Assembly (NCBI GenBank): GCA_937995335.1
Contig: CALKIH010000051.1
Span: 1-64,000 of the forward strand
From: UBA2357 sp002344625
Lineage (GTDB): Bacteria; Pseudomonadota; Gammaproteobacteria; Burkholderiales; Rhodocyclaceae
Direction: 5' to 3'
Length of the DNA: 64,000 bases
Positions 51,623 through 59,494 of the stretch are shown piece after piece. A program made the position numbers and the translations under genes. The notes beneath the pieces are model-generated. The model searched no databases, was not told the DNA's origin, and saw only the letters and a list, made by a program, of their open reading frames with translations. How positions within the stretch are numbered: position 1 is the first letter of the stretch; every line of letters begins with the position of its first letter.

Positions 51623-52516
51623 ATGATTCGCATCGAACTGAGTGTCGAGTTGGCGTATGAAGTCGACGCACCTGGTGCGGACTTTGTGTTCAACATCCAC
51701 GTGGCGCATACGCCAAGCCAGGTTGTCTTGACCGAGGACCTGAGCCTGAGCCAAACCGTCGTACCCCAGGTCTACACCGACCCGGCGACGGGTAATCGCT
51801 ACATGCGCGTGCATGCGCTGCCGGGTCTACTGAAGCTGTCGTATTCGGCGGTGGTCGAAATCACTCATCACTTCACCGAACCGGCATTGGTCACCGAGGT
51901 GCCAGTGTGCGATTTGCCGCCGGACGTGATGGGCTACATCTATCCCAGTCGCTATTGCCAGTCCGACCGCCTGGTCAAGCTCGCGATAAACGAATTCGGT
52001 GGTCTGATGAAGGGGTATGGCCGGGTGCTGGCCATTCGCGACTGGATACAGCGGCGGATGACCTTCACTTCGAACGCCTCGAATTCGAGCACTTCTGCGG
52101 TCGATACCTTGATTGAGCAGGTGGGTGTCTGCAGGGATTTTGCTCATTTGATGATTGCGCTTTGTCGCGCGGTCAACATACCGGCGCGTTTTGCGACCGG
52201 TACCGACTATGGCGCCGATCCAGCGCTCGGTCCCCCTGACTTCCATGCCTACGTCGAGGTGTACCTTGGTGACCGCTGGTACATCGTCGATCCGTCCGGA
52301 ACCGGAATCCCAATGGGGTTCATTCGCTTCGGTACCGGCCGCGATGCGGCAGACGTCGCGTTCGCCTCGATATTCGGCGGGGTAAGATCCGGCGCGCCGG
52401 TGATTCGAGCACAGGCCGTCGAGGATTGGTCGCAGGGCATTCGGCTTCCCTATCATTGCAGGGAGGCGATTTCCACCGATGGGGGCGCGAAACCGATACC
52501 CGCGCAAGGCAAGTGA
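51623..52516 (+). CDS. Transglutaminase-like cysteine protease-fold protein
   Basis: A 297-residue protein with an N-terminal beta-rich domain (about 1-95) and a transglutaminase core. The catalytic triad is Cys170 (VGVCRDFAH), His208 (DFHAYVEV) and Asp223 (WYIVDPSG), all in place. No signal peptide is seen. Proteins of this bacterial group are often proteases or amidases of unknown substrate. It lies alone between the tRNA array and the rimP operon. Confidence 0.88.
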   Translation: MIRIELSVELAYEVDAPGADFVFNIHVAHTPSQVVLTEDLSLSQTVVPQVYTDPATGNRYMRVHALPGLLKLSYSAVVEITHHFTEPALVTEVPVCDLPPDVMGYIYPSRYCQSDRLVKLAINEFGGLMKGYGRVLAIRDWIQRRMTFTSNASNSSTSAVDTLIEQVGVCRDFAHLMIALCRAVNIPARFATGTDYGADPALGPPDFHAYVEVYLGDRWYIVDPSGTGIPMGFIRFGTGRDAADVAFASIFGGVRSGAPVIRAQAVEDWSQGIRLPYHCREAISTDGGAKPIPAQGK

Positions 52517-52592
52517 CGCCTGCGACCGGGGCGTGTCCGCGCGTGCGGCGCCCGAGGCTTGGCATCTTTCTCGCGCCGCCGCGATCACCAAA

Positions 52593-52621
52593 TTGCCTGA
52601 GTCTTCGGATTCGGTTACAAT
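52593..52621 (+). promoter_or_regulatory. Promoter of the rimP-nusA-infB operon
   Basis: TTGCCT, 17-base spacer, TACAAT. Transcription from here would give a leader of roughly 95 bases containing a terminator-type hairpin before rimP. Confidence 0.7.
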
Positions 52622-52683
52622 CCGAAGGCTTTGATAGGGGCCCTTGACGGCCATCTTTCATTTTTCCGGTTGAGATCAACAGG

Positions 52684-52705
52684 ATGGGCGTTTCGCCCAT
52701 TTTTT
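52684..52705 (+). terminator. Terminator-type hairpin in the rimP leader (attenuator candidate)
   Basis: ATGGGCG and CGCCCAT with a three-base loop followed by T residues, 17 bases before the rimP start codon and downstream of the likely promoter. It may attenuate the operon that encodes NusA, which itself modulates termination at such hairpins. Confidence 0.75.
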
Positions 52706-52721
52706 ATTTGTGGGCAGTGAA

Positions 52722-53150
52722 ATGGACGTCGAGCGTCTTGTCGAGCAGGTTGTCAGCGGCCTGGGGTACGAATTGGTCGATTTCGAGCCGTCGCCGAAAG
52801 GGCGGATGATGCGCGTCTTCATAGACATCGAGCGTGGCATCAACGTCGATGACTGCGCCACGGTCAGTAATCAGCTCACCCGGGTTTTCGAAGTCGAGAA
52901 CGTCGACTATGACCGGCTCGAGGTTTCCTCGCCGGGTCTGGATCGGCCGCTCAAGAAGTTGGCCGACTTCGAACGCTTCGCGGGGCAGCAAGTGCAGTTG
53001 CGCCTGAGAATGCCGATCGGCAATCAGCGCAACTTCGTGGGCGAGCTGCTCGGTGTGGCGGATGGCGTGGTTAGGATGAATACGGAGAAAGGCGAGATTG
53101 CCTTTCCCTTTGATGAAATTGAAAAGGCCCGCCTGGTACCCAGGTTTTAG
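52722..53150 (+). CDS. rimP: Ribosome maturation factor RimP
   Basis: A 142-residue protein needed for 30S subunit maturation. The start at 52722 (MDVERLVEQVVSGLGYELVD) is chosen over a GTG at 52710. Family segments: GRMMRVFIDIERGINVDDC and VSSPGLDRPL. First gene of rimP-nusA-infB-rbfA-truB. Confidence 0.95.
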   Translation: MDVERLVEQVVSGLGYELVDFEPSPKGRMMRVFIDIERGINVDDCATVSNQLTRVFEVENVDYDRLEVSSPGLDRPLKKLADFERFAGQQVQLRLRMPIGNQRNFVGELLGVADGVVRMNTEKGEIAFPFDEIEKARLVPRF

Positions 53151-53174
53151 GCTTTCGGATGGGAGAGTGAGTAG

Positions 53175-54650
53175 ATGAGCCGCGAAATATTGCTGCTTGT
53201 GGATGCGCTGGCGCGTGAGAAGAACGTCGACAAAGAGATTGTCTTTGGCGCGCTCGAATCTGCACTTGCATCGGCGACCAAGAAACGCATTCATGACGAT
53301 GCCGATGTTCGCGTCTCGATCGACCGTAACACCGGGGAGCACGACTCCCACCGCCGTTGGCTGGTCATGCTTGATGAAGACGTGGTGAACGATGAGGCCG
53401 AGATGGGCATCATCGATGCGCGCGAGGTGAAGCAGGACGTCCAGATCGGCGACTACATCGAAGAGTCGCTCGAGCCGATCGACTTCGGGCGAGTGGGTGC
53501 GCAGGCGGCCAAGCAGGTGATCCTGCAGCGTATTCGCGATGCCGAGCGCGAGCAGGTGCTGAACGACTTCCTGGATCGCAAGGAGCACCTCGTCTCCGGC
53601 TCGATCAAGCGGATGGAGCGGGGTAACGCGATCATCGAGGTGGGCCGGCTCGAGGCGGTGATTCCTCGTGATCAGATGATCCCGCGCGAAAACCTGCGCG
53701 TGGGCGACCGTGCCAAGGCGGTGTTGCTGAGGATCGACCGTGGCGCGCGTGGCCCGCAGCTCGTCCTTTCACGCACTGCCCCCGATTTTCTCGCCAAGTT
53801 GTTCGAGCTCGAGGTGCCCGAGATCGAAGAGGGGTTGCTCGAAGTCAAGGCGTGCGCCCGCGACGCCGGCCTGCGTGCCAAGATCGCGGTCCAGTCGCAC
53901 GACCAGCGCATCGATCCGATCGGGACCTGCGTGGGCCTACGCGGATCGCGTGTGACCGCGGTGCGCAACGAGATCGCCGGTGAGCAGATCGACATCATCA
54001 TCTGGTCGGCGGATCCGGCACAGTTCGTGATTGCTGCGTTGCAGCCGGCCGAAGTGGTGTCGATCGTGGTCGATGAAGAAAACCACTGCATGGACGTGGT
54101 GGTCGATGAGAACAATCTTGCAATCGCGATCGGCAGGAACGGCCAGAATGTCAAGCTCGCTTCGGAGCTCACCGGCTGGACGATCAACCTGATGAGTGAG
54201 GCCGAATCGGCGCAGAAAACCGACGAGGAGCGCCGAGGCGTGCGCGAATTGTTCATGGCGAAGCTCGACGTGGACGAAGAGCTTGCCGATATCCTGATCG
54301 ACGAGGGTTTTTCGTCGCTGGAAGAAGTGGCCTATGTACCCCTGGCCGAAATGCTGGAAATCGAAGCTTTTGACGAAGCAACCGTGACCGAACTGCGCGA
54401 GCGTGCCCGTAATGTGTTGCTCACCGAAGCGATCGTGACAGAGGAGCAGCTCGAGGTGGTCTCGGACGACCTTCTGGAGCTCGAGGGCATGGACAAGCCG
54501 CTCGCGGCTTCACTGGCCCGCGGCGGCGTGCGCACCCGTGACGATCTGGCGGATCTGGCCGTTGATGAGCTGGTGGAAATCACCGGAATCGATACTGAAA
54601 GGGCGTCAGCCCTGATTTCGGTGGCTAGAGCCCACTGGTTCGAAGAATGA
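53175..54650 (+). CDS. nusA: Transcription termination/antitermination protein NusA
   Basis: A 491-residue RNA-polymerase-binding factor. An N-terminal polymerase-binding domain (about 1-125), an S1 domain (about 135-200) and two KH domains (about 230-345; IGTCVGLRGSRVTAVRNE and IAIGRNGQNVKLASELTGW) are followed by two acidic helical repeats. The second repeat is near residues 425-491 (ELEGMDKPLAASLARGGV). Such C-terminal repeats are typical of proteobacterial NusA. It lies 24 bases after rimP. Confidence 0.97.
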   Translation: MSREILLLVDALAREKNVDKEIVFGALESALASATKKRIHDDADVRVSIDRNTGEHDSHRRWLVMLDEDVVNDEAEMGIIDAREVKQDVQIGDYIEESLEPIDFGRVGAQAAKQVILQRIRDAEREQVLNDFLDRKEHLVSGSIKRMERGNAIIEVGRLEAVIPRDQMIPRENLRVGDRAKAVLLRIDRGARGPQLVLSRTAPDFLAKLFELEVPEIEEGLLEVKACARDAGLRAKIAVQSHDQRIDPIGTCVGLRGSRVTAVRNEIAGEQIDIIIWSADPAQFVIAALQPAEVVSIVVDEENHCMDVVVDENNLAIAIGRNGQNVKLASELTGWTINLMSEAESAQKTDEERRGVRELFMAKLDVDEELADILIDEGFSSLEEVAYVPLAEMLEIEAFDEATVTELRERARNVLLTEAIVTEEQLEVVSDDLLELEGMDKPLAASLARGGVRTRDDLADLAVDELVEITGIDTERASALISVARAHWFEE

Positions 54651-54663
54651 GCGGAGGCAATTC

Positions 54664-57615
54664 ATGGACGGAATGAGCGTAACCCAGTTTGCCGGCGAGC
54701 TGAAAATGCCGGCGGCGGTGCTCCTGGAGCAGCTGCAGCGCGCGGGCGTTGGCAAGGCCGGTGTGAATGATCTGCTGACCGAGCAGGACAAAGCCAAGTT
54801 GCTTGAGTATCTTCGTCGTTCGCACGGTGAATCGCAACCCAAGGGCAAGATCACCCTGACGCGGCGCGAAACATCCGAGATTCGTTCGACCGATTCGTCC
54901 GGGCGCGCCAGGACGGTACAGGTCGAAGTCCGCAAGAAGCGGGTGTTCGTCAAGCGCGATGACGTGCAGGTCGAAGCACCGGCTGTCGTGACGCCCCCCG
55001 AAGAGGTCGCCGTGCCCGCGGCACCGGCCGTGTCGGTGGCGAGCCGTCCATCCGAAGCCGTTGCGCCGCTTGTCGACACCGGTTCCGGGCGCCCCGAATC
55101 ACCAGTGGATGAGCCGGCCGCCAACGTTTCCGAACAAGCCGACACGGGGGCCGTGGTCGAGCCGGCGCCGGTGTCGGCCGCCGTCGTCGTGCCCGTTGCC
55201 GCGGGGGTGACCGAACAGGTGGCCAACAGCGCAGAACCCGAAGCCAGCGCACCCGAGCAAGCGGCTCCAACGCCGGTGAAGGGTGCGGCGGCGCCGAGCG
55301 GCGAGCGCAGGTCGGAGGGGGGTACGGCGAAGGGCGGTCAGGCACGTGACGTGTCCGGAAAAGGCAATGCCAGGCCGGGCGGTCAGGGTCGTCCCGCGCC
55401 GTTGGGGCGTCCGTCCATTCTGAGCGAAGAGGAACTCCAGTCGCGCGCGCGCGAATCGAGCCGGCAACAGGAGCTGCGTGCTCGGCAAGAGGCTGACATC
55501 AGGGCCCGCCAGGAACGCGAAGCCGCCGCCAAGGCGGCGGTCGAAGCCCGCCGCCTCGAGGAAGAGGCGCAGGCGCGCGCCGAGGCCGAGAAGGCCAGTC
55601 TTGCGACCAAGGCACCGGTTGGCACGCTGCATCGCCCGACCAAGTCAGATGACAAGCCTGCAGCCAAGGATGGCAAGCGGGCACCCAAAGGCGCCGCGGT
55701 GACCGACGAGGCCAGTAAGCGCCGCGGTCTCAAGACCCGCGGGGAAGTGGGTGCAGGGGCCGCGGCCGGTAACTGGCGCGGTGCCAGGGGCGGTGGACGC
55801 GCGGGACGTGGTGCGCAACAGCGCGACCAGAAGGGCTTTCAATCGCCGAGCGAGCCCATCGTCAAGGATGTGCACGTTCCCGAAACCATCACGGTGGCCG
55901 ATCTGGCCCACAAGATGTCGGTGAAGGCGGCCGAAGTCATCAAGGTGCTCATGAAAATGGGCTCGATGGTCACGATCAACCAGGTGCTGGATCAGGAAAC
56001 CGCGATGATCGTCGTGGAAGAGATGGGGCATAAGGCGTTTGCCGCCAAGCTCGACGATCCCGATGCGTTCCTCGAGGATGCCGAAGTGCATCAGGACATC
56101 GTCGAGATGCCGCGGGCGCCGGTTGTGACCGTGATGGGCCACGTCGACCACGGCAAGACCTCGCTGCTCGATTACATCCGTACCGCCAAGGTGGCGGCGG
56201 GCGAAGCCGGCGGCATCACCCAGCATATCGGCGCCTACCATGTCGAGACGCAGCGCGGCATGGTGACGTTTCTCGACACGCCGGGGCACGAGGCGTTTAC
56301 CGCGATGCGGGCACGCGGCGCGAAAGCCACCGACATCGTCATCCTGGTGGTGGCGGCGGACGATGGTGTGATGCCGCAGACGAAAGAGGCGATTCACCAT
56401 GCCAAGGCGGCGGACGTGCCGCTGGTGGTCGCGGTGAACAAGATCGACAAGCCCGAAGCGCATCCCGATCGGGTCAAGCAGGAACTCGTCGCCGAAGGCG
56501 TGCTGCCGGAAGAGTACGGCGGCGACGTGATGTTCGTGCCGGTGTCGGCCAAGACCGGGCAGGGCATCGACGACCTGCTCGAGGCTGTGTTGCTGCAGGC
56601 CGAAGTGCTGCAGTTGACCGCGCCGGCCGATACGCCGGCGAAGGGTCTCATCATCGAGGCTCGGCTCGACAAGGGGCGTGGCCCGGTCGCATCGCTGCTG
56701 GTGTTGTCGGGAACCCTGCGCAAGGGCGACAACATTCTGGTCGGGGCGACTTACGGGCGCGTGCGGGCAATGCTCGATGAGAACGGTGCGCCGATCGACG
56801 AGGCGGGCCCATCGATTCCGGTCGAGATCCTGGGGCTTTCGGATGTGCCGGCGGCGGGCGACGAGGCGATCGTTCTCGCCGACGAAAAGAAGGCGCGCGA
56901 GATCGCGCTGTTCCGCCAGGGCAAGTTCCGCGACGTCAAACTCGCGAAGCAGCAGGCCGCCAAGCTGGAAAGCATGTTCGAGCAGATGGGCGAAAGCGAG
57001 GTCAGGCTGTTGCCGCTTATCGTCAAGGCCGATGTGCAGGGTTCGCAGGAAGCGCTGGTTCAGTCGCTCAACAAGCTGTCCACCGACGAGGTGCGGGTCA
57101 ACGTCATCCACGGCGCGGTCGGCGGCATCACCGAGTCCGACGTGAACCTCGCCCAGGCTTCGGGCGCCGTCATCATCGGGTTCAACACGCGTGCCGATGC
57201 GGGTGCGCGCAAGCTGGCGGAGAATTTCGGTGTCGATCTCCGCTACTACAACATCATCTACGATGCGGTGGATGAGGTGCGCGCCGCGCTATCGGGGATG
57301 CTCTCGCCCGAGAAGCGTGAAAACATCATCGGCCTGGTCGAGATTCGCCAGGTGTTCAAGGTGCCGAAGGTCGGCTCGGTGGCGGGGTGCTACGTCAAGG
57401 AAGGTCTGGTCAAGCGCAATTCGCTGGTGCGGGTGCTGCGTGAAAACCTGGTGGTGCATGCCGGCGAACTCGAATCGCTGAAGCGTTTCAAGGACGACGT
57501 GAAGGAGGTCAAGTTCGGCTTCGAGTGCGGCCTGTCGATCAGGAATTTCAACGACATTCAGGAAGGTGATCAACTGGAGATCTACGAGATCCAGGAAATC
57601 GCCCGGACGCTGTAA
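54664..57615 (+). CDS. infB: Translation initiation factor IF-2
   Basis: A 983-residue GTPase that brings initiator tRNA to the 30S subunit. The start at 54664 has GGAGG nearby; a second ATG at 54676 is possible. A long, Ala/Glu/Pro-rich and charged N-terminal region (about 60-400) follows the IF2-N domain. The G domain begins near residue 490 with VMGHVDHGKTS, then DTPGHEAF and NKIDKPEAHP. Domains II, III and IV end the protein. Confidence 0.97.
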   Translation: MDGMSVTQFAGELKMPAAVLLEQLQRAGVGKAGVNDLLTEQDKAKLLEYLRRSHGESQPKGKITLTRRETSEIRSTDSSGRARTVQVEVRKKRVFVKRDDVQVEAPAVVTPPEEVAVPAAPAVSVASRPSEAVAPLVDTGSGRPESPVDEPAANVSEQADTGAVVEPAPVSAAVVVPVAAGVTEQVANSAEPEASAPEQAAPTPVKGAAAPSGERRSEGGTAKGGQARDVSGKGNARPGGQGRPAPLGRPSILSEEELQSRARESSRQQELRARQEADIRARQEREAAAKAAVEARRLEEEAQARAEAEKASLATKAPVGTLHRPTKSDDKPAAKDGKRAPKGAAVTDEASKRRGLKTRGEVGAGAAAGNWRGARGGGRAGRGAQQRDQKGFQSPSEPIVKDVHVPETITVADLAHKMSVKAAEVIKVLMKMGSMVTINQVLDQETAMIVVEEMGHKAFAAKLDDPDAFLEDAEVHQDIVEMPRAPVVTVMGHVDHGKTSLLDYIRTAKVAAGEAGGITQHIGAYHVETQRGMVTFLDTPGHEAFTAMRARGAKATDIVILVVAADDGVMPQTKEAIHHAKAADVPLVVAVNKIDKPEAHPDRVKQELVAEGVLPEEYGGDVMFVPVSAKTGQGIDDLLEAVLLQAEVLQLTAPADTPAKGLIIEARLDKGRGPVASLLVLSGTLRKGDNILVGATYGRVRAMLDENGAPIDEAGPSIPVEILGLSDVPAAGDEAIVLADEKKAREIALFRQGKFRDVKLAKQQAAKLESMFEQMGESEVRLLPLIVKADVQGSQEALVQSLNKLSTDEVRVNVIHGAVGGITESDVNLAQASGAVIIGFNTRADAGARKLAENFGVDLRYYNIIYDAVDEVRAALSGMLSPEKRENIIGLVEIRQVFKVPKVGSVAGCYVKEGLVKRNSLVRVLRENLVVHAGELESLKRFKDDVKEVKFGFECGLSIRNFNDIQEGDQLEIYEIQEIARTL

Positions 57616-57618
57616 GCG

Positions 57619-58020
57619 ATGCCAAAGGAGTTTTCCCGCGGCCAGCGCGTATCCGAACAGATCCTGCGTGAGCTCGCCGAACTGATCCGGCTCGAGGTCA
57701 AGGATCCGCGCGTGGGTTTCATCACCCTCACCGAGGTCGAGCTCACGCCCGACTACGCGCATGCAAAGGTCTATTTCACCTCGATGACGGGCCAGGACGA
57801 TCTCGACGAGACGCTTGCGGGCTTGCGCCGCGCGAGCGGTTTCCTGCGCCGGGAGCTCGGGCGGAGGGTGCGCATTCATACTACGCCGGAGCTGCACTTT
57901 CACTACGACAAATCGGTCGAGCAGGGTAGCCGCATGTCACAACTGATCGACAAGGTGGTGCGCGAGGACTCCGAGCGGCAGCAGGACGACGAGCGGGACA
58001 GCGCAAGCAAAGGCGATTGA
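57619..58020 (+). CDS. rbfA: Ribosome-binding factor A
   Basis: A 133-residue KH-fold protein for 30S maturation and cold adaptation. Motifs: GQRVSEQILRELAELIRLEV and VKDPRVGFITLTEVELTPDY. The stop of infB is 3 bases before its ATG, so the two are closely coupled. Confidence 0.95.
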   Translation: MPKEFSRGQRVSEQILRELAELIRLEVKDPRVGFITLTEVELTPDYAHAKVYFTSMTGQDDLDETLAGLRRASGFLRRELGRRVRIHTTPELHFHYDKSVEQGSRMSQLIDKVVREDSERQQDDERDSASKGD

Positions 58021-58027
58021 GCGACCG

Positions 58028-58942
58028 ATGCAGAAGAGGATCGCCCGTCGCCAGGTCGACGGTGTGTTGCTGCTGGACAAACCCAGGGGCTTGAGCTCCA
58101 ACCATGCGCTGCAGAAGGCGAAGCGGCTGTTCAACGCCGCGAAGGCGGGGCATACCGGCACGCTCGATCCGATGGCGACCGGGCTCCTGCCGCTCACTTT
58201 CGGTGAGGCGACGAAGTTCTCGCAGATGCTGCTCGACGCCGACAAGAGCTATGAAGCTACCGTGACGCTGGGCGTGGTGACCGATACGGGCGATGCCGAG
58301 GGGCAGGTGCTCGAGAGGCAGTCGGTCACTGCGGACGCGCAAGACATCGCCGCGGCACTGAACGCCTTCCGCGGCGAAATCGAGCAGATTCCACCGATGT
58401 ATTCCGCGCTGAAGCGGGACGGCAGACCGCTCTACGAATATGCGCGGGCGGGCATCGAACTGGAGCGTGCGCCGCGGCGGGTGGTGATCCACGCGCTCGA
58501 GATGCTCGACGGCGGCCTGGACGGCAGCAGTTTCGGTTTCAGGGTTCGTTGCAGCAAGGGCACCTATGTACGTACGCTGGCGATGGACATCGGCCGTGCC
58601 CTCGGCTGCGGCGCACATCTGAGCGCCCTCAGGCGCACTGCGATCGGCCCGTTCGGCCTCGACGACGCGGTCTCCATCGAACGGATTGAGTCGTGCCCGA
58701 TGGACGGGCGGGATGCGCTGCTTGCATCGTGCGATACGCTGGTCGGCCATCTCGTGCCGCTGCAGCTCGACGAATCGCAGGCGTGCGCACTCCTGCAGGG
58801 CAGGAGCATGACGCTGGACGAATGTGCCGGGTCGGGTCTCGTGCGCCTTTACGCGGGCGCGCGCTTCATCGGCCTGGGTGAAATCAACGAGGGTGGAAAA
58901 CTGTCGCCCAAACGTCTCATAGCAACCGGCCCTGCTGTCTAA
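58028..58942 (+). CDS. truB: tRNA pseudouridine(55) synthase
   Basis: A 304-residue enzyme forming pseudouridine 55 in the T loop of tRNAs. The catalytic Asp47 is in GHTGTLDPMATG; VLLLDKPRGLSSN and KGTYVRTLAMDIG are family segments. It follows rbfA by 7 bases. Confidence 0.97.
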   Translation: MQKRIARRQVDGVLLLDKPRGLSSNHALQKAKRLFNAAKAGHTGTLDPMATGLLPLTFGEATKFSQMLLDADKSYEATVTLGVVTDTGDAEGQVLERQSVTADAQDIAAALNAFRGEIEQIPPMYSALKRDGRPLYEYARAGIELERAPRRVVIHALEMLDGGLDGSSFGFRVRCSKGTYVRTLAMDIGRALGCGAHLSALRRTAIGPFGLDDAVSIERIESCPMDGRDALLASCDTLVGHLVPLQLDESQACALLQGRSMTLDECAGSGLVRLYAGARFIGLGEINEGGKLSPKRLIATGPAV

Positions 58943-58956
58943 TTGCCCGGAAGTGA

Positions 58957-58986
58957 TTGAGTTTTATATGGTGCGTTGGCTATAAT
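58957..58986 (+). promoter_or_regulatory. Promoter of rpsO
   Basis: TTGAGT, 18-base spacer, TATAAT, about 40 bases before the rpsO start. It allows rpsO expression separate from the rimP operon. Confidence 0.8.
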
Positions 58987-59028
58987 CACGCGCTTCAGAT
59001 TAGTAGAACGAAAAGAGTAAATAACCTC

Positions 59029-59298
59029 ATGGCTCTCGATACCGCAACCAAGTCGCAGATTGTCAAAGATTACCAGCGCGCTCAAGGCGACACCGGTTCT
59101 CCCGAAGTTCAGGTCGCACTGTTGACCGCACGCATCAATGGCCTGACCGGCCACTTCAAGGCCAACGCCAAGGATCACCACTCGCGTCGGGGTCTGCTGA
59201 AGATGGTCAGCCAGCGGCGCAAGCTCCTTGATTACCTCAAAGGCACTGACGCCGACAGCTATCGCAAGCTGATCGAGCGCCTCGGTCTGCGCAAGTAA
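59029..59298 (+). CDS. rpsO: Small ribosomal subunit protein uS15
   Basis: An 89-residue ribosomal protein binding 16S rRNA. The sequence starts MALDTATKSQIVKDYQRAQG and contains DTGSPEVQVALLTARINGLT and HHSRRGLLKMVSQRRKLLDY. Start chosen by family length. It has its own promoter and a terminator behind it, as in other proteobacteria. Confidence 0.98.
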   Translation: MALDTATKSQIVKDYQRAQGDTGSPEVQVALLTARINGLTGHFKANAKDHHSRRGLLKMVSQRRKLLDYLKGTDADSYRKLIERLGLRK

Positions 59299-59389
59299 TT
59301 GGAAAACCAGCGGTCAGCCAATCGGTTCAGCCGCCTGTCGGTCGTTTCAAGTCGGGCGAAACCGGGAATCTCGGCTCCCTGAGCCAATA

Positions 59390-59433
59390 AAGCCGGTGCG
59401 GATCCAGATGGACCGCGCCGGCTTTGTGTTTTT
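59390..59433 (+). terminator. Intrinsic terminator after rpsO
   Basis: AAGCCGG-GCGG pairs with CCGC-CCGGCTT across an 11-base loop, followed by TGTGTTTTT. Confidence 0.85.
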
Positions 59434-59494
59434 GCCCGTTCCCAAGTTGTTGCAGTTGTCGTTTGCTGCAAACTCAAATTGAGAGGTACTTACC

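Noticed and set aside
54950..55632. Long frames opposite the N-terminal region of infB
   Set aside because: They arise from the repetitive Ala/Glu/Pro codons of infB on the other strand; no independent coding evidence.
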